Part shown: piece after piece, positions 1-9,811 of the stretch
Position numbering within the stretch: the first letter of the stretch is position 1
Layout: every line of letters begins with the position of its first letter
Assembly: GCA_947166135.1 (NCBI GenBank)
Contig: CAMVDB010000003.1
Location: 1-64,000 of the forward strand
Direction of reading: 5' to 3'
Source of the DNA: an uncultured Clostridia bacterium
GTDB taxonomy: Bacteria > Bacillota > Clostridia > Oscillospirales > Acutalibacteraceae
DNA: 64,000 nucleotides
Made by a program: the position numbers and the translations under genes
The notes under the pieces: model-generated
Database searches by the model: none
What the model was told of the DNA's origin: nothing
What the model saw: only the letters and a program-made list of their open reading frames with translations

Positions 1-169
<169 letters not shown>

Positions 170-301
170 CTTCTACCGTATTCACGCAAATTCACGCAAG
201 GGGTGTCGAAATTTTTTTATGAAAGTTTACTAAAATTTCTCAACGTCTATAATGACAATTCACAAATCGGCGTTTTGGTGGCTATAAATGCTCAGTTTTG
301 C

Positions 302-337
302 TTGACTTTGATTGACTGAGTGGTATAATTCAATCAA
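302..337 (+). promoter_or_regulatory. fru operon promoter with overlapping inverted-repeat operator
   Basis: TTGACT-N16-TATAAT, plus perfect 8-bp inverted repeat TTGATTGA (308-315) / TCAATCAA (330-337) around the -10. Confidence 0.6.
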
Positions 338-350
338 AGAGGTGAGTTCC

Positions 351-1100
351 ATGCTGACCGAGGAACGGTATCAACTGATATTACAGCTCCTCAACGACCG
401 AAACGCCGTGACGGTAGCTGAGCTCTCAGGGCTTATGCACATCTCCGAATCCACCATCCGCCGCGATCTGAACGCCCTTGCCGAGAAGGGAAAGCTGCGT
501 AAGGTGTTCGGCGGAGCGACCGCTCTGGAACAGAGCTCCGGCGTCTATGAGACCGGCGTCGCGAACCGTGCGCTCACGATGAGCGAGGAAAAGACCGCCA
601 TCGCCGAGTATGCCGCGACCCTGATCCACGACGACGACTTCGTCTATATTGACGCGGGCACGACGACGGCGCGGCTGATCGACTTCATTGAGAACCGCAG
701 AGCGACCTACGTCACCAACGGCATCCTCCACGGTCAGAAGCTGATCGCCAAGGGGCTGAACACCTACATGATCGGCGGCAAGATCAAGCCGCTGACCGAA
801 GCGGTGGTCGGCGCCGAGGGCATCCGAAGTCTTGAGGGGCTCAACTTCACCAAGGCGTTCATGGGTACCAACGGCATCGACGTCAAGGCGGGCTTTACCA
901 CCCCCGATATCGATGAGGCGCGCGTCAAGCATGCCGCCGTCAAGAACAGCTACATGACCTTTGTCGTAGCGGATCACACCAAGTTTTACCAGGTATGCGC
1001 CGCGACCTTCGCACCGTTAAAGATCGGATGCATCATCACCGATGCTTGTCCTGACAGCAGATACAGTAATATCACCATCGTCAAGGAGGTAAAGAAATGA
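351..1100 (+). CDS. fruR: DeoR-family transcriptional regulator, fructose operon repressor
   Basis: MLTEERYQLILQLLNDRNAVTVAEL... HTH_DeoR plus DeoRC sensor domain; overlaps fruK by 4 bp. Confidence 0.88.
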   Translation: MLTEERYQLILQLLNDRNAVTVAELSGLMHISESTIRRDLNALAEKGKLRKVFGGATALEQSSGVYETGVANRALTMSEEKTAIAEYAATLIHDDDFVYIDAGTTTARLIDFIENRRATYVTNGILHGQKLIAKGLNTYMIGGKIKPLTEAVVGAEGIRSLEGLNFTKAFMGTNGIDVKAGFTTPDIDEARVKHAAVKNSYMTFVVADHTKFYQVCAATFAPLKIGCIITDACPDSRYSNITIVKEVKK

Positions 1101-1999
1101 TTTATACCGTGACCCTCAGTCCTTCGATCGACTACATCGTCCGCATGTCGAGCATGCGTACCAACGTGACCAACCGTACCGACAGCGAGGAATTCTACTA
1201 CGGCGGTAAGGGTATCAACGTCTCTCAGGTGCTCGCTGAGCTTGACCTCAACAGCACCGCCCTCGGCTTTGTCGCAGGCTTTACCGGCGACGCGATCGAG
1301 AAGGGTATCCGGAACAGCCGTATCCGCACGGAGTTCATCCGCCTGAAGGAAGGCTTCACCCGCATCAACATCAAGATCAAGTCCGGCGGCGAGACCGAGA
1401 TCAACGGACAGGGCCCCGATATCCCCGCTGAGGCGCTCGAAGAGCTGATGCAGAAGCTCGACCGTATCGTAGACGGCGATACGCTGGTGCTGGCGGGCAG
1501 CATCCCCAAGACCTGTCCCGACGATATCTATGAGCGTATGCTCGAGCGCGTCAAGGACAAGAAGATCATGATCGTGGTCGACGCGACCAAGCAGCTGCTG
1601 GTCAATTCGCTCTCCGCGCATCCCTTCCTCATCAAGCCCAACCGTCAGGAGCTCTCCGAGATCTTCCATGCGGAGGTTGAGAACGCTCAGGACGTTGAGA
1701 AATATGCCAGAAAGCTCCAGGAGATGGGCGCGAGAAACGTTATCGTCTCCCTCGGACGTCAGGGAGCCTTCCTCGTTGACGAGAACGGCGAGAGCCATAC
1801 CTGCGGTACGCTGAAGCAGCCGGTCATCAACACCGTCGGCGCGGGCGACAGCATGGTAGCGGGCTTCGTAGCAGGCTATCAGAAGACCGGCGACTACGGC
1901 TATGCCTTGAAGCTCGGTTCCGCCTGCGGCAACGCGACCTCCTTCCTCCCGGGCCTTGCGACAAGAGAGAAGATCGACGAGGTATTCGCTCAGCTGTAA
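1097..1999 (+). CDS. fruK: 1-phosphofructokinase (PfkB family)
   Basis: MIYTVTLSPSIDYIV, GGKGINVS, NTVGAGDSMVAGF signatures. Confidence 0.93.
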   Translation: MIYTVTLSPSIDYIVRMSSMRTNVTNRTDSEEFYYGGKGINVSQVLAELDLNSTALGFVAGFTGDAIEKGIRNSRIRTEFIRLKEGFTRINIKIKSGGETEINGQGPDIPAEALEELMQKLDRIVDGDTLVLAGSIPKTCPDDIYERMLERVKDKKIMIVVDATKQLLVNSLSAHPFLIKPNRQELSEIFHAEVENAQDVEKYARKLQEMGARNVIVSLGRQGAFLVDENGESHTCGTLKQPVINTVGAGDSMVAGFVAGYQKTGDYGYALKLGSACGNATSFLPGLATREKIDEVFAQL

Positions 2000-2002
2000 C
2001 CC

Positions 2003-2032
2003 GTGAACGGAGAACGGTGAATGGAGAATGGC
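2003..2032. repeat. Dispersed copies of the heptamer family (AACGGAG/AACGGTG/AATGGAG)
   Basis: gtgaacggagaacggtgaatggagaatggc directly after the fruK stop. Confidence 0.8.
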
Positions 2033-2221
2033 GGGCGTTTCCTCGCCGGAGACGGCTCCCCTCTGTCGCTTCGCGACACCTCCCCTTAGGGGAGATCCCC
2101 CGCACCCGAATTCCTGACTCCTCATTCCTAACTATTTTACTTTGGTCATAATTGTTATCGTGAGATAACGCTTTTGATATTGAAACGTAAATACTGAAAT
2201 CAAAATGAAAGGAGAGTATTT

Positions 2222-4171
2222 ATGCGTATTACTGATTTGTTGAAAGCGAACGCGATCAAGCTGAACGCGGCGCCTTCATCAAAGCAAGCGGCGATCGACC
2301 TGCTGGTTTCTCTGCACGATAAGGCGGGCAACCTCAAGGACGTTGCTGCTTACAAGGAGGGTATCCTCAAGCGCGAAGAGATGGGTACGACCGCGATCGG
2401 AATGGAGGTCGCTATCCCTCATGCGAAGAGCGAGGCCGTCAAGGCTCCGGCTCTCGCCGCTATCACCGTGCCGGACGGCGTTGACTATGAGTCTCCCGAC
2501 GGCGCACCCTGCAAGCTGATCTTCATGATCGCTGCTACTATGGACGGCGACGTCCATCTGGAGGTTCTCGCTCGCCTGATGCAGATGCTCATGCACGAGG
2601 ACTTCACCGCAAAGCTCAAGGCTGCAAAGACTCCTCAGGAGTTCCTTGCCATCATCGACAAGCAGGAGGCTGCGCAGTTCCCCGAGGAAGCTGCTGCTCC
2701 CGCTCCCGCTCCCAAGAAGGACGGCTATCAGGTACTCGCCGTCACCGCTTGCCCCACCGGTATCGCTCATACCTACATGGCTGCTGAAGCGCTGCAGAAG
2801 GCAGGCGACGAGATGGGTATCTCCATCAAGGTCGAGACCAACGGCTCCGGCGGCGCGAAGAACGTGCTGACCGCTGCTGAGATCGCAGCCTGCGACGGTA
2901 TCATCATCGCGGCTGACAAGAGCGTTGAGACCGCTCGCTTCGACGGTAAGCCCGTCTACTCCACCAAGGTTGCCGACGGCATCCATAAGCCCAAGGAGCT
3001 CATCAACAAGATCGTCAACAAGGAAGTCCCCGTATTCCACAGCGACAAGAAGGTCGAGGGCGGCTCCGGCTCGGTCGGTAATGAAAGCTTCGGCAGAAAG
3101 CTTTATAAGCACCTGATGAACGGTGTTTCCCACATGCTCCCGTTCGTTGTCGCGGGCGGTATCTTCATCGCAATCGCGTTCCTGATCGACGCCCTTTCCG
3201 GCGCTCCCCAGGACGGCAACTTCGGTTCGGTCACTCCCGTAGCGGCTTGGTTCAAGACGATCGGCGGCGTGGCGTTCGGCTTCATGCTCCCGATCCTCGC
3301 CGGCTTCATCGGTCGGTCTATCGCTGACCGTCCCGGTCTGCTCGTCGGTTTCGTCGGCGGTTCGCTGGCGGCTACCGGCTCTACCTTCGCTGCTCCCGGC
3401 GGCGACGGCGCTGCCGTATCCGGCTTCTTAGGCGCTCTGCTCGCCGGCTTCCTCGCCGGTTGGCTGATGAAGATGGTCGAGAAGATCTGCGATCATCTGC
3501 CGCATGCGCTTGAAGGCATCAAGCCCGTTCTGATCTACCCGCTCGTGGGTCTGGGCATGGTTGCCGTTATGATGTGCGCTGTCAACCCGATCGTCGGCTG
3601 GCTCAACGGCAAGCTGACCGAGGGCGTATCCGCTATGGCTCAGAATCCTGCTCTGATCGTTCCCGCCTGCGCACTGCTCGCCGGCATGATGGCGATCGAT
3701 ATGGGCGGTCCCTTCAACAAGGCTGCTTACGTTACCGCTACCGGCCTGCTGGCGTCCGGCGTCATGGGCTCCAACGAAGGCCCCTTCATGATCATGGCTG
3801 CTGTTATGATCGGCGGTATGGTTCCTCCGCTCGCGATCGCTCTGTCTACCACTATCTTCCGCAAGAAGTGGACTGCTGAAGAGAGAAAGAACGGCCCCGT
3901 CAACTTCATCATGGGTCTGTCGTTCATCACTGAGGGCGCGATTCCTTACGCTGCGGGTCATCCGTGGCCGGTCATCCCCGCTTGTATCGTAGGCTCCGCT
4001 GTTGCGGGTGCTCTGTCCGCTCTGTTCGGCTGCACCCTGATGGCTCCTCACGGCGGTATCTTCGTACTGCCCACCATCGGCAAGCCCCTCATGTACTTCC
4101 TCGCACTGGTCATCGGCGCTGTTGTCGGTTGTCTGGTTCTCTCCGTATTCAAGAAGAAGGTTGAGGAATAA
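2222..4171 (+). CDS. fruA: PTS fructose transporter subunit IIABC
   Basis: EIIA (GMEVAIPHAKSEAV), EIIB (VTACPTGIAHTYMAAEAL), EIIC (GGPFNKAAY) in one chain. Confidence 0.95.
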   Translation: MRITDLLKANAIKLNAAPSSKQAAIDLLVSLHDKAGNLKDVAAYKEGILKREEMGTTAIGMEVAIPHAKSEAVKAPALAAITVPDGVDYESPDGAPCKLIFMIAATMDGDVHLEVLARLMQMLMHEDFTAKLKAAKTPQEFLAIIDKQEAAQFPEEAAAPAPAPKKDGYQVLAVTACPTGIAHTYMAAEALQKAGDEMGISIKVETNGSGGAKNVLTAAEIAACDGIIIAADKSVETARFDGKPVYSTKVADGIHKPKELINKIVNKEVPVFHSDKKVEGGSGSVGNESFGRKLYKHLMNGVSHMLPFVVAGGIFIAIAFLIDALSGAPQDGNFGSVTPVAAWFKTIGGVAFGFMLPILAGFIGRSIADRPGLLVGFVGGSLAATGSTFAAPGGDGAAVSGFLGALLAGFLAGWLMKMVEKICDHLPHALEGIKPVLIYPLVGLGMVAVMMCAVNPIVGWLNGKLTEGVSAMAQNPALIVPACALLAGMMAIDMGGPFNKAAYVTATGLLASGVMGSNEGPFMIMAAVMIGGMVPPLAIALSTTIFRKKWTAEERKNGPVNFIMGLSFITEGAIPYAAGHPWPVIPACIVGSAVAGALSALFGCTLMAPHGGIFVLPTIGKPLMYFLALVIGAVVGCLVLSVFKKKVEE

Positions 4172-4245
4172 TCTGTAAATAAGTATCCAAGGCGTGGGGA
4201 GGGCGACCTCCCCATGCTAAGCAAACGTTAAAGGAGAAATGCAAT

Positions 4246-4509
4246 ATGGTATCGAAAAAAGTAACGATCGTTAACGCGCAGGGCTTCCACATGCGCCCCG
4301 CTTCCACCTTTGCCAACGCGCTGGCGAAGTACGCCTGCGACGTGACCCTGAAGGTCAACGGTAAGGACGTCAACGCGAAGTCCCTGATGAACATCATCGC
4401 TGCCTGCATCAAGTGCGGCAACGAGGTTGAGGTCGTCTGCAGCGGCGCCGACGAAGAGGCGGCTCTGGCTGAGGCTACCGCAATGATCGAGAGCGGCTTC
4501 GGCGAATAA
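4246..4509 (+). CDS. ptsH: HPr phosphocarrier protein
   Basis: 87 aa, NAQGFHMRPAS active-site His region. Confidence 0.92.
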   Translation: MVSKKVTIVNAQGFHMRPASTFANALAKYACDVTLKVNGKDVNAKSLMNIIAACIKCGNEVEVVCSGADEEAALAEATAMIESGFGE

Positions 4510-4519
4510 AAAAACTGAC

Positions 4520-4642
4520 TGTCATTGCGAGCTCAAAGCCTCCCTTTCCTAAGGGAGGTGCTCCGAAAGGGGCGGAGGGTTGTCGTGGTATTCCCGCTGT
4601 TGTGCCGGTTATGAACCACGTTCTTTTGAGTTTGCAATGACA
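4520..4642. mobile_element. MITE-like element with 18-bp terminal inverted repeats
   Basis: TGTCATTGCGAGCTCAAA (4520-4537) against reverse complement of TTTGAGTTTGCAATGACA (4625-4642), 16/18 matches. Confidence 0.65.
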
Positions 4643-4669
4643 TTGTTTCTATTTAAGAGGTGATTACTT

Positions 4670-6370
4670 ATGATGAAAGGATTAGGCGCTTCCGAAGGCT
4701 ACGGCATCGGCAGAGTGATGCTGATTGTCGACCGCGAGCTCACATATACCCCCCGTGAGGTCGCCGATATCGACGCGGAGCTCGAGCGTTTTCACGGCGC
4801 AGTCGAGACCTTTACCGCGAATACCTTTGAGCAGGCGGACGCGGTACGCAAGTCGACCGGCGATAAGGAAGCAGAGATTTTAGAGGGTCATATCGCGATC
4901 ATCAGCGACCCCTTCATGAAAGGCGAAATCGAGAATCTGATCAAGGCTCACCAGTGCGCCGAGGCGGCTGTGGAGCAGATCTGTCAGATGTTTATAGATA
5001 TGTTCACCGCGACCGGCGACGAGCTGACCATGCAGCGTGCCGCCGACGTCAAGGATATCCGCGACAGCCTGCTTGGTATTCTCTTAGGCGTACAGGAGGT
5101 CAAGATCAGCGACGCACCCGCCGGCACCGTTTTGGTCGTCCACGAGCTGACTCCCTCCATGACCGCGGGCATCAAGAAGGATAATATCGTCGGTATCATC
5201 ACCGAGACCGGCTCCCAGACCTCCCACTCCGCGATCTTAGCGCGCGCGATGGAGATCCCCGCGGTACTGAGCGTTCCGAACGCGCTGTCACAGCTGAGCT
5301 CCGGCGAACAGATCATCGTCGACGGCAACAACGGCGACGTCATCACCGCTCCGTCACAGGAGCAGGTCGACGAGTATACCGCGAAGCGCGACACCTACCT
5401 GCGTGAGAAGCGTGAGCTCGAGATGTTCAGAGGCAAGCCCACCGTCTCCGCCTCGGGCGAAGAGTATGAGCTGTGCTGCAATATCGGTACGCCTAAGGAC
5501 GCCGCGAAGGCGATGGAGAAGGACGGCGAGGGCGTAGGTCTCTTCCGTACCGAGTTCCTGTTCATGGATCGTACCTCCCTGCCCACCGAGGACGAGCAGT
5601 TCGAGGCGTACAAGACTGCCGCTGTCGTCTTAAAGGGCAAGCCCCTCATCATCCGTACGCTGGATATCGGCGGCGACAAGGAGATCCCGTATCTCGGCCT
5701 TGAGAAGGAGGAGAACCCCTTCATGGGCTTCCGCGCGATCCGCTACTGCCTGCAGAACCGCGATATGTTCAAGTCGCAGATCAAGGCGATCCTGCGCGCG
5801 TCCGCGTTTGGCGACGTTCGCATCATGTTCCCGCTGATCACCGCGGTCGAGGAGCTCCGCGCCGGTAAAGCGCTGGTAGAGGAAGCAAAGTCCGACCTGC
5901 GTGCTTCGGGTATCGCGTTCAATGAGAACATCCCCGTCGGCGTGATGACCGAGACCTCCGCCTCCGGCGTGATCGCCGACCTGCTGGCGAAGGAAGCGGA
6001 CTTCTTCTCGATCGGCACCAACGACTTGACCGGCTACACGATGGCTTGCGACCGCGGCAACTCCAACGTCGGCTATCTGTACTCTCCGTTCCAGCCGTCC
6101 GTCCTCAGACTGATCAAGAGCATCATCGAGAACGGCGTGCACGCCGGTATCCCCGTCGGTATGTGCGGCGAGGCTGCCGCCAACCCCATGATGATCCCGC
6201 TCCTGATGAGCTTCGGGCTGACCGAGTTCTCCGTCTCTGCGGTATCCGTCCTCAAGGTGCGTAAGAATATCGCCAAGTGGACGAAGGCTGAGGCTGATAA
6301 GGTCGCCGAAAAAGTCATGGCGATGACCACCGAGAAGGAGATCACCGACTATCTGAAATCCGTTATCTGA
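4670..6370 (+). CDS. ptsI: Phosphoenolpyruvate-protein phosphotransferase (enzyme I)
   Basis: TETGSQTSHSAILAR phospho-His motif, GVGLFRTEFLFMDR, FSIGTNDLTGY. Confidence 0.95.
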   Translation: MMKGLGASEGYGIGRVMLIVDRELTYTPREVADIDAELERFHGAVETFTANTFEQADAVRKSTGDKEAEILEGHIAIISDPFMKGEIENLIKAHQCAEAAVEQICQMFIDMFTATGDELTMQRAADVKDIRDSLLGILLGVQEVKISDAPAGTVLVVHELTPSMTAGIKKDNIVGIITETGSQTSHSAILARAMEIPAVLSVPNALSQLSSGEQIIVDGNNGDVITAPSQEQVDEYTAKRDTYLREKRELEMFRGKPTVSASGEEYELCCNIGTPKDAAKAMEKDGEGVGLFRTEFLFMDRTSLPTEDEQFEAYKTAAVVLKGKPLIIRTLDIGGDKEIPYLGLEKEENPFMGFRAIRYCLQNRDMFKSQIKAILRASAFGDVRIMFPLITAVEELRAGKALVEEAKSDLRASGIAFNENIPVGVMTETSASGVIADLLAKEADFFSIGTNDLTGYTMACDRGNSNVGYLYSPFQPSVLRLIKSIIENGVHAGIPVGMCGEAAANPMMIPLLMSFGLTEFSVSAVSVLKVRKNIAKWTKAEADKVAEKVMAMTTEKEITDYLKSVI

Positions 6371-6417
6371 TCATCCGTGAGCAACGTTGATAACGGTTCA
6401 TAAACGACATAACAATA

Positions 6418-6450
6418 AGGGTGCGGAGTTTTTCGCGCCCTTATTTTTGC
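6418..6450 (+). terminator. Rho-independent terminator after ptsI
   Basis: aagggtgcggagtttttcgcgcccttattttt hairpin. Confidence 0.75.
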
Positions 6451-6583
6451 ACAAAAAACTATGTCAGAATTTGTGTAAATCTCACAATGTAACGATAGAC
6501 ATTTTTCGATGAATGTTTTATACTTTAGGTGTCACATAATATGTGTGACTCATCAATAACATTCAGAAAAAGAGGTTTTATAT

Positions 6584-8545
6584 ATGGCAGAAAGCTATTA
6601 TAAGGACGCGCTGAAGCTGGGACAGAAGGAAGTCCAGTCCTGCAAGGCGAACGGCGTCAGCCCCTATCTGCCGGCGCTTGACGACATTATTCCCGAGGAT
6701 CAGAACACCTCTATGGTCAGTCTCGGCCTCGTGCATATCCCATTAAAGCAGATCGTCGGCACCAAGACCGCCGGCCGTGCCACCTCCTTCGCGGCGAATT
6801 TCATGCCGATACTCGAGGAGAATACCGAGTTCGCCGTCAAATGGCAGCACCTCAGCGAAGCGCATATCGAAGAGGGTATCCATGACCCGATCAAGGCGTT
6901 CGAGTACATGAACCGCTTCTATGTCCAGGAGGGCAACAAGCGCGTCAGCGTGCTCAAATTCTTCAACGCCGATTTCATCGAGGGCGAGGTCACCCGTATC
7001 CTGCCCGAGCGCGACGGCAGCGACCATATCGAGATGTACTACGAGTTCCTCACCTTCTATAAATATACCAAGATCAACTTTGTCGAGTTCTCTAAGCGCG
7101 GCTGCTACACCGAGCTGCTCACCGCGCTCGGCAAGGAGCTCAGCGAGGAATGGAGCGTTGACGATCAGCGCACCTTTGTCGCGGCTTACAGCAAGTTTGA
7201 GAAGGCATACAAGCTCAGCGGCGGCGATAAGCTGCAGTCCACCATCGGCGACGCCCTGCTCGGTTATCTGCAGGTCTACAGCTACGACGAGTTGATCGCC
7301 GAGGACGTCGAAGATATACGGAAGAAGCTCAAGAAGATGTGGGAGGACGTCCGGCTCAAGGATGCCGAAGAGCCCATCGAGCTCAAGACCGAGCCTCCCG
7401 TCGATAAGCCGCAGGGTCTGATCTCGCGTATCGTGTCGAACGTCGTTGAGAAGTCCCTGCAGGTCGGCTTTGTCTATGACGGCACGCCCGCGCGCTCCGG
7501 CTGGGTGCATGAGCACGAGGAGGGCAGGATCTATGTGCAGGAGAAGTTCGAGGACAAGATCGATACCGTGACCTACCCGAACGCCCTCTCGGACGACCCC
7601 TATCAGGTGATCCTGCAGGCGATCGAGGACGGCTGTAACGTGATCTTCACTACCTCTCCGCGCCTGATCCAGGCGAGCGTACGCGCCGCCGTGGAGCATC
7701 CCGAGGTCATCATCCTCAACTGCTCCCTGAACCTCAGCCACCGCTATATCATGACCTACTATACCCGTATGTATGAGGCGAAGTTCATCCTCGGCGCGGT
7801 TGCCGGCTCGCTGTCCGACAGCGGTAAGCTCGGCTACGTCTGCGACTACCCGATCTACGGTCAGATCGCGGGCATCAATGCCTTTGCCTTAGGCGCTCAG
7901 ATGACCAATCCCCGCGCCCGGGTCTACCTCGAATGGTCGTCCGTCAAGGGCGCCGAGGGCGCCGCGAAGGCGCTGGCGGAGCAGGGCGTACACTTCATCT
8001 CGTCGCAGGATACCTCCCGCTTCCTTGCTGACGACCGCGAGACCTACGGTCTGTCCTTTGTTATGGATAACAAGAGCGAGCCGTTGATGCACTCCGTCTG
8101 GTGCTGGGGCAGGTACTACGAGGAGATCATCACCCGTATCCTCGACAAGAGCCTGCAGACGGCGTACAGCAAGTCCGATAAGGCGCTCAACTACTACTGG
8201 GGCATCTCCGAGGGTGTTGTCGACGTATGGTATTCCGACAAGCTCGCGCTCTCGACCCGCCGACTGGTCGACTTCCTCAAGGAGAGCATCAAGCAGAATA
8301 TCTGTATCCCGTTCCTGACTCCGCTGATCACCCAGAGCGGCGAGGTCATCGGCGAGGGACAGAAGTCGCTGACCCTCGACCAGATCATCAACATGGATTA
8401 CCTCGCTTCGAACGTCATCGGCGAGATCCCGAAGTATAACGACCTCAACGATATGGGCAAGGCGACCGTCACCACCGCCGGTATCGAGAAGGCGCAGAAC
8501 GACCCTGAGCAGGAGGCGGAGAAGAAAGCCGAAGAGGAGATATGA
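6584..8545 (+). CDS. BMP-family (basic membrane protein) domain protein without signal peptide, with ParB-like N-terminal motif
   Basis: C-terminal BMP fold (VGFVYDGTPARSGWVHEHEEGR...), N-terminal FYVQEGNKRVSVLKFFNA; no lipobox. Confidence 0.72.
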   Translation: MAESYYKDALKLGQKEVQSCKANGVSPYLPALDDIIPEDQNTSMVSLGLVHIPLKQIVGTKTAGRATSFAANFMPILEENTEFAVKWQHLSEAHIEEGIHDPIKAFEYMNRFYVQEGNKRVSVLKFFNADFIEGEVTRILPERDGSDHIEMYYEFLTFYKYTKINFVEFSKRGCYTELLTALGKELSEEWSVDDQRTFVAAYSKFEKAYKLSGGDKLQSTIGDALLGYLQVYSYDELIAEDVEDIRKKLKKMWEDVRLKDAEEPIELKTEPPVDKPQGLISRIVSNVVEKSLQVGFVYDGTPARSGWVHEHEEGRIYVQEKFEDKIDTVTYPNALSDDPYQVILQAIEDGCNVIFTTSPRLIQASVRAAVEHPEVIILNCSLNLSHRYIMTYYTRMYEAKFILGAVAGSLSDSGKLGYVCDYPIYGQIAGINAFALGAQMTNPRARVYLEWSSVKGAEGAAKALAEQGVHFISSQDTSRFLADDRETYGLSFVMDNKSEPLMHSVWCWGRYYEEIITRILDKSLQTAYSKSDKALNYYWGISEGVVDVWYSDKLALSTRRLVDFLKESIKQNICIPFLTPLITQSGEVIGEGQKSLTLDQIINMDYLASNVIGEIPKYNDLNDMGKATVTTAGIEKAQNDPEQEAEKKAEEEI

Positions 8546-9129
8546 GGATCCTCGCAGTAGCGGATAAGGAATCCGCGGCGCTCTACGACCACTACCGTCC
8601 CGGTAAGCTCGACGGCTTCGACCTGATACTGGGCTGCGGCGACCTCAGCGAAGGGTATCTGGAGTTTCTGATGACCCTTGCCGACTGTCCGCTGGTGTAT
8701 GTCCACGGCAATCATGACGAGAACCATAAGAAGGTACCGCTGGGGTGTATCTGTGCGGACGATAAGGTGGTAGAGGTCGCGGGTCTGCGGATCCTGGGAC
8801 TCGGCGGCTCGATGAAGTACCGCGACGGAAAGTATATGTACTCGGAGCGTCGGATGCGCCTGCGTATCTTGCGCAGAAGGTTCAGCATCATGCGCCACGG
8901 CGGGATCGACGTGCTCCTGACTCATGCGCCTGCCAGAGGGCTGAACGACCTCGAGGATCTCCCTCACAGGGGCTTTCAGTGCTTTCATAAGCTGTTGAAG
9001 AAGTACAAGCCCGCGCTCTTTGTGCACGGTCACGTCCACCGCGAGTACGACCACAATATCCCGCAGCGTATCATCCACGACGGCACGCTGGTAGTGAACG
9101 CCTTCGGCTACGCGGTCATCGAAATATAA
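8542..9129 (+). CDS. Calcineurin-like metallophosphoesterase
   Basis: LGCGDLSEGYLEFL, YVHGNHDE, LLTHAPARG, FVHGHVH motifs; start overlaps previous stop. Confidence 0.82.
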   Translation: MRILAVADKESAALYDHYRPGKLDGFDLILGCGDLSEGYLEFLMTLADCPLVYVHGNHDENHKKVPLGCICADDKVVEVAGLRILGLGGSMKYRDGKYMYSERRMRLRILRRRFSIMRHGGIDVLLTHAPARGLNDLEDLPHRGFQCFHKLLKKYKPALFVHGHVHREYDHNIPQRIIHDGTLVVNAFGYAVIEI

Positions 9130-9143
9130 TTCTTACATAGAAA

Positions 9144-9173
9144 AAAGGCTATCCGAATGAGCGGATAGCCTTT
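9144..9173. terminator. Bidirectional terminator between convergent genes
   Basis: aaaggctatccgaatgagcggatagccttt. Confidence 0.85.
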
Positions 9174-9187
9174 ACTGCTGGTTATGA

Positions 9188-9658
9188 TTATTTCAGCGCT
9201 GCTTCGATCACGCCGGTGATCTCGCTGAACTTGTCGCTGACGACCAGATAAGCGTAGTTGCCGACTGTCTTAGCGGAGCAAGCCTCGATCATCGCGACCT
9301 GATCGGCGTCGTAGCTCTTCGCGTTATTGAGCTGAGAGCTCAGGTGAGCGTCGAGCTGGGTCTTGATGTTCTGAGCCGCGTTGCTGTCGTTCGCCTCAAC
9401 GATGACGACCTCGGTGTACTGAGAAGCCGCGGTGGAGAGCTCGCCTGCGAAGCTCTTGACGTCAGCCTCGTTGATCTGATAGTAGCGGTTGAGCGCCTTG
9501 GTGTCCTCGAGGGTCTTTAAGCCGCTGAAGCCGAACTGGCTGTTGATACCGGTCATCACGCTGTTCAGGTCGACGCTCTTTGCGCCGCCGCAGCCGGCGA
9601 GAACTGCCGTTATCATCAGGACTGCTAATATGATTGCTGTGATTCTTTTCATTTTCAT
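9188..9658 (-). CDS. DUF4358-like lipoprotein
   Basis: 156 aa, MKMKRITAIILAVLMITAVLAGCGG lipobox. Confidence 0.75.
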   Translation of the reverse strand: MKMKRITAIILAVLMITAVLAGCGGAKSVDLNSVMTGINSQFGFSGLKTLEDTKALNRYYQINEADVKSFAGELSTAASQYTEVVIVEANDSNAAQNIKTQLDAHLSSQLNNAKSYDADQVAMIEACSAKTVGNYAYLVVSDKFSEITGVIEAALK

Positions 9659-9811
9659 ACCTCTTTCTGTTTTTTCAGTGACCTTATTATAACGTATCGG
9701 ATACGGAAAATCAAATATTGTATCAAGATTGTAGTAATCCTTGTGCGAATTGAGGCGAGTTCTTGTATTTTGAGGTTCGATATGGTAGAATATGACCGGT
9801 GAAACGAAAGG

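Noticed and set aside
426-977. Long minus-strand ORF opposite fruR, and many similar antisense ORFs (e.g. 986-2125, 2279-3133, 6743-7741, 19151-21478, 32079-33356, 54320-55627)
   Set aside because: Shadow frames of GC-biased coding genes; translations show Arg/Asp/Val/Leu-rich low-information sequence and no recognizable domain, while the opposite strand encodes known families.
6584-8545. BMP protein as a classical ABC transporter solute-binding lipoprotein
   Set aside because: No signal peptide or lipobox and no permease/ATPase genes beside it.
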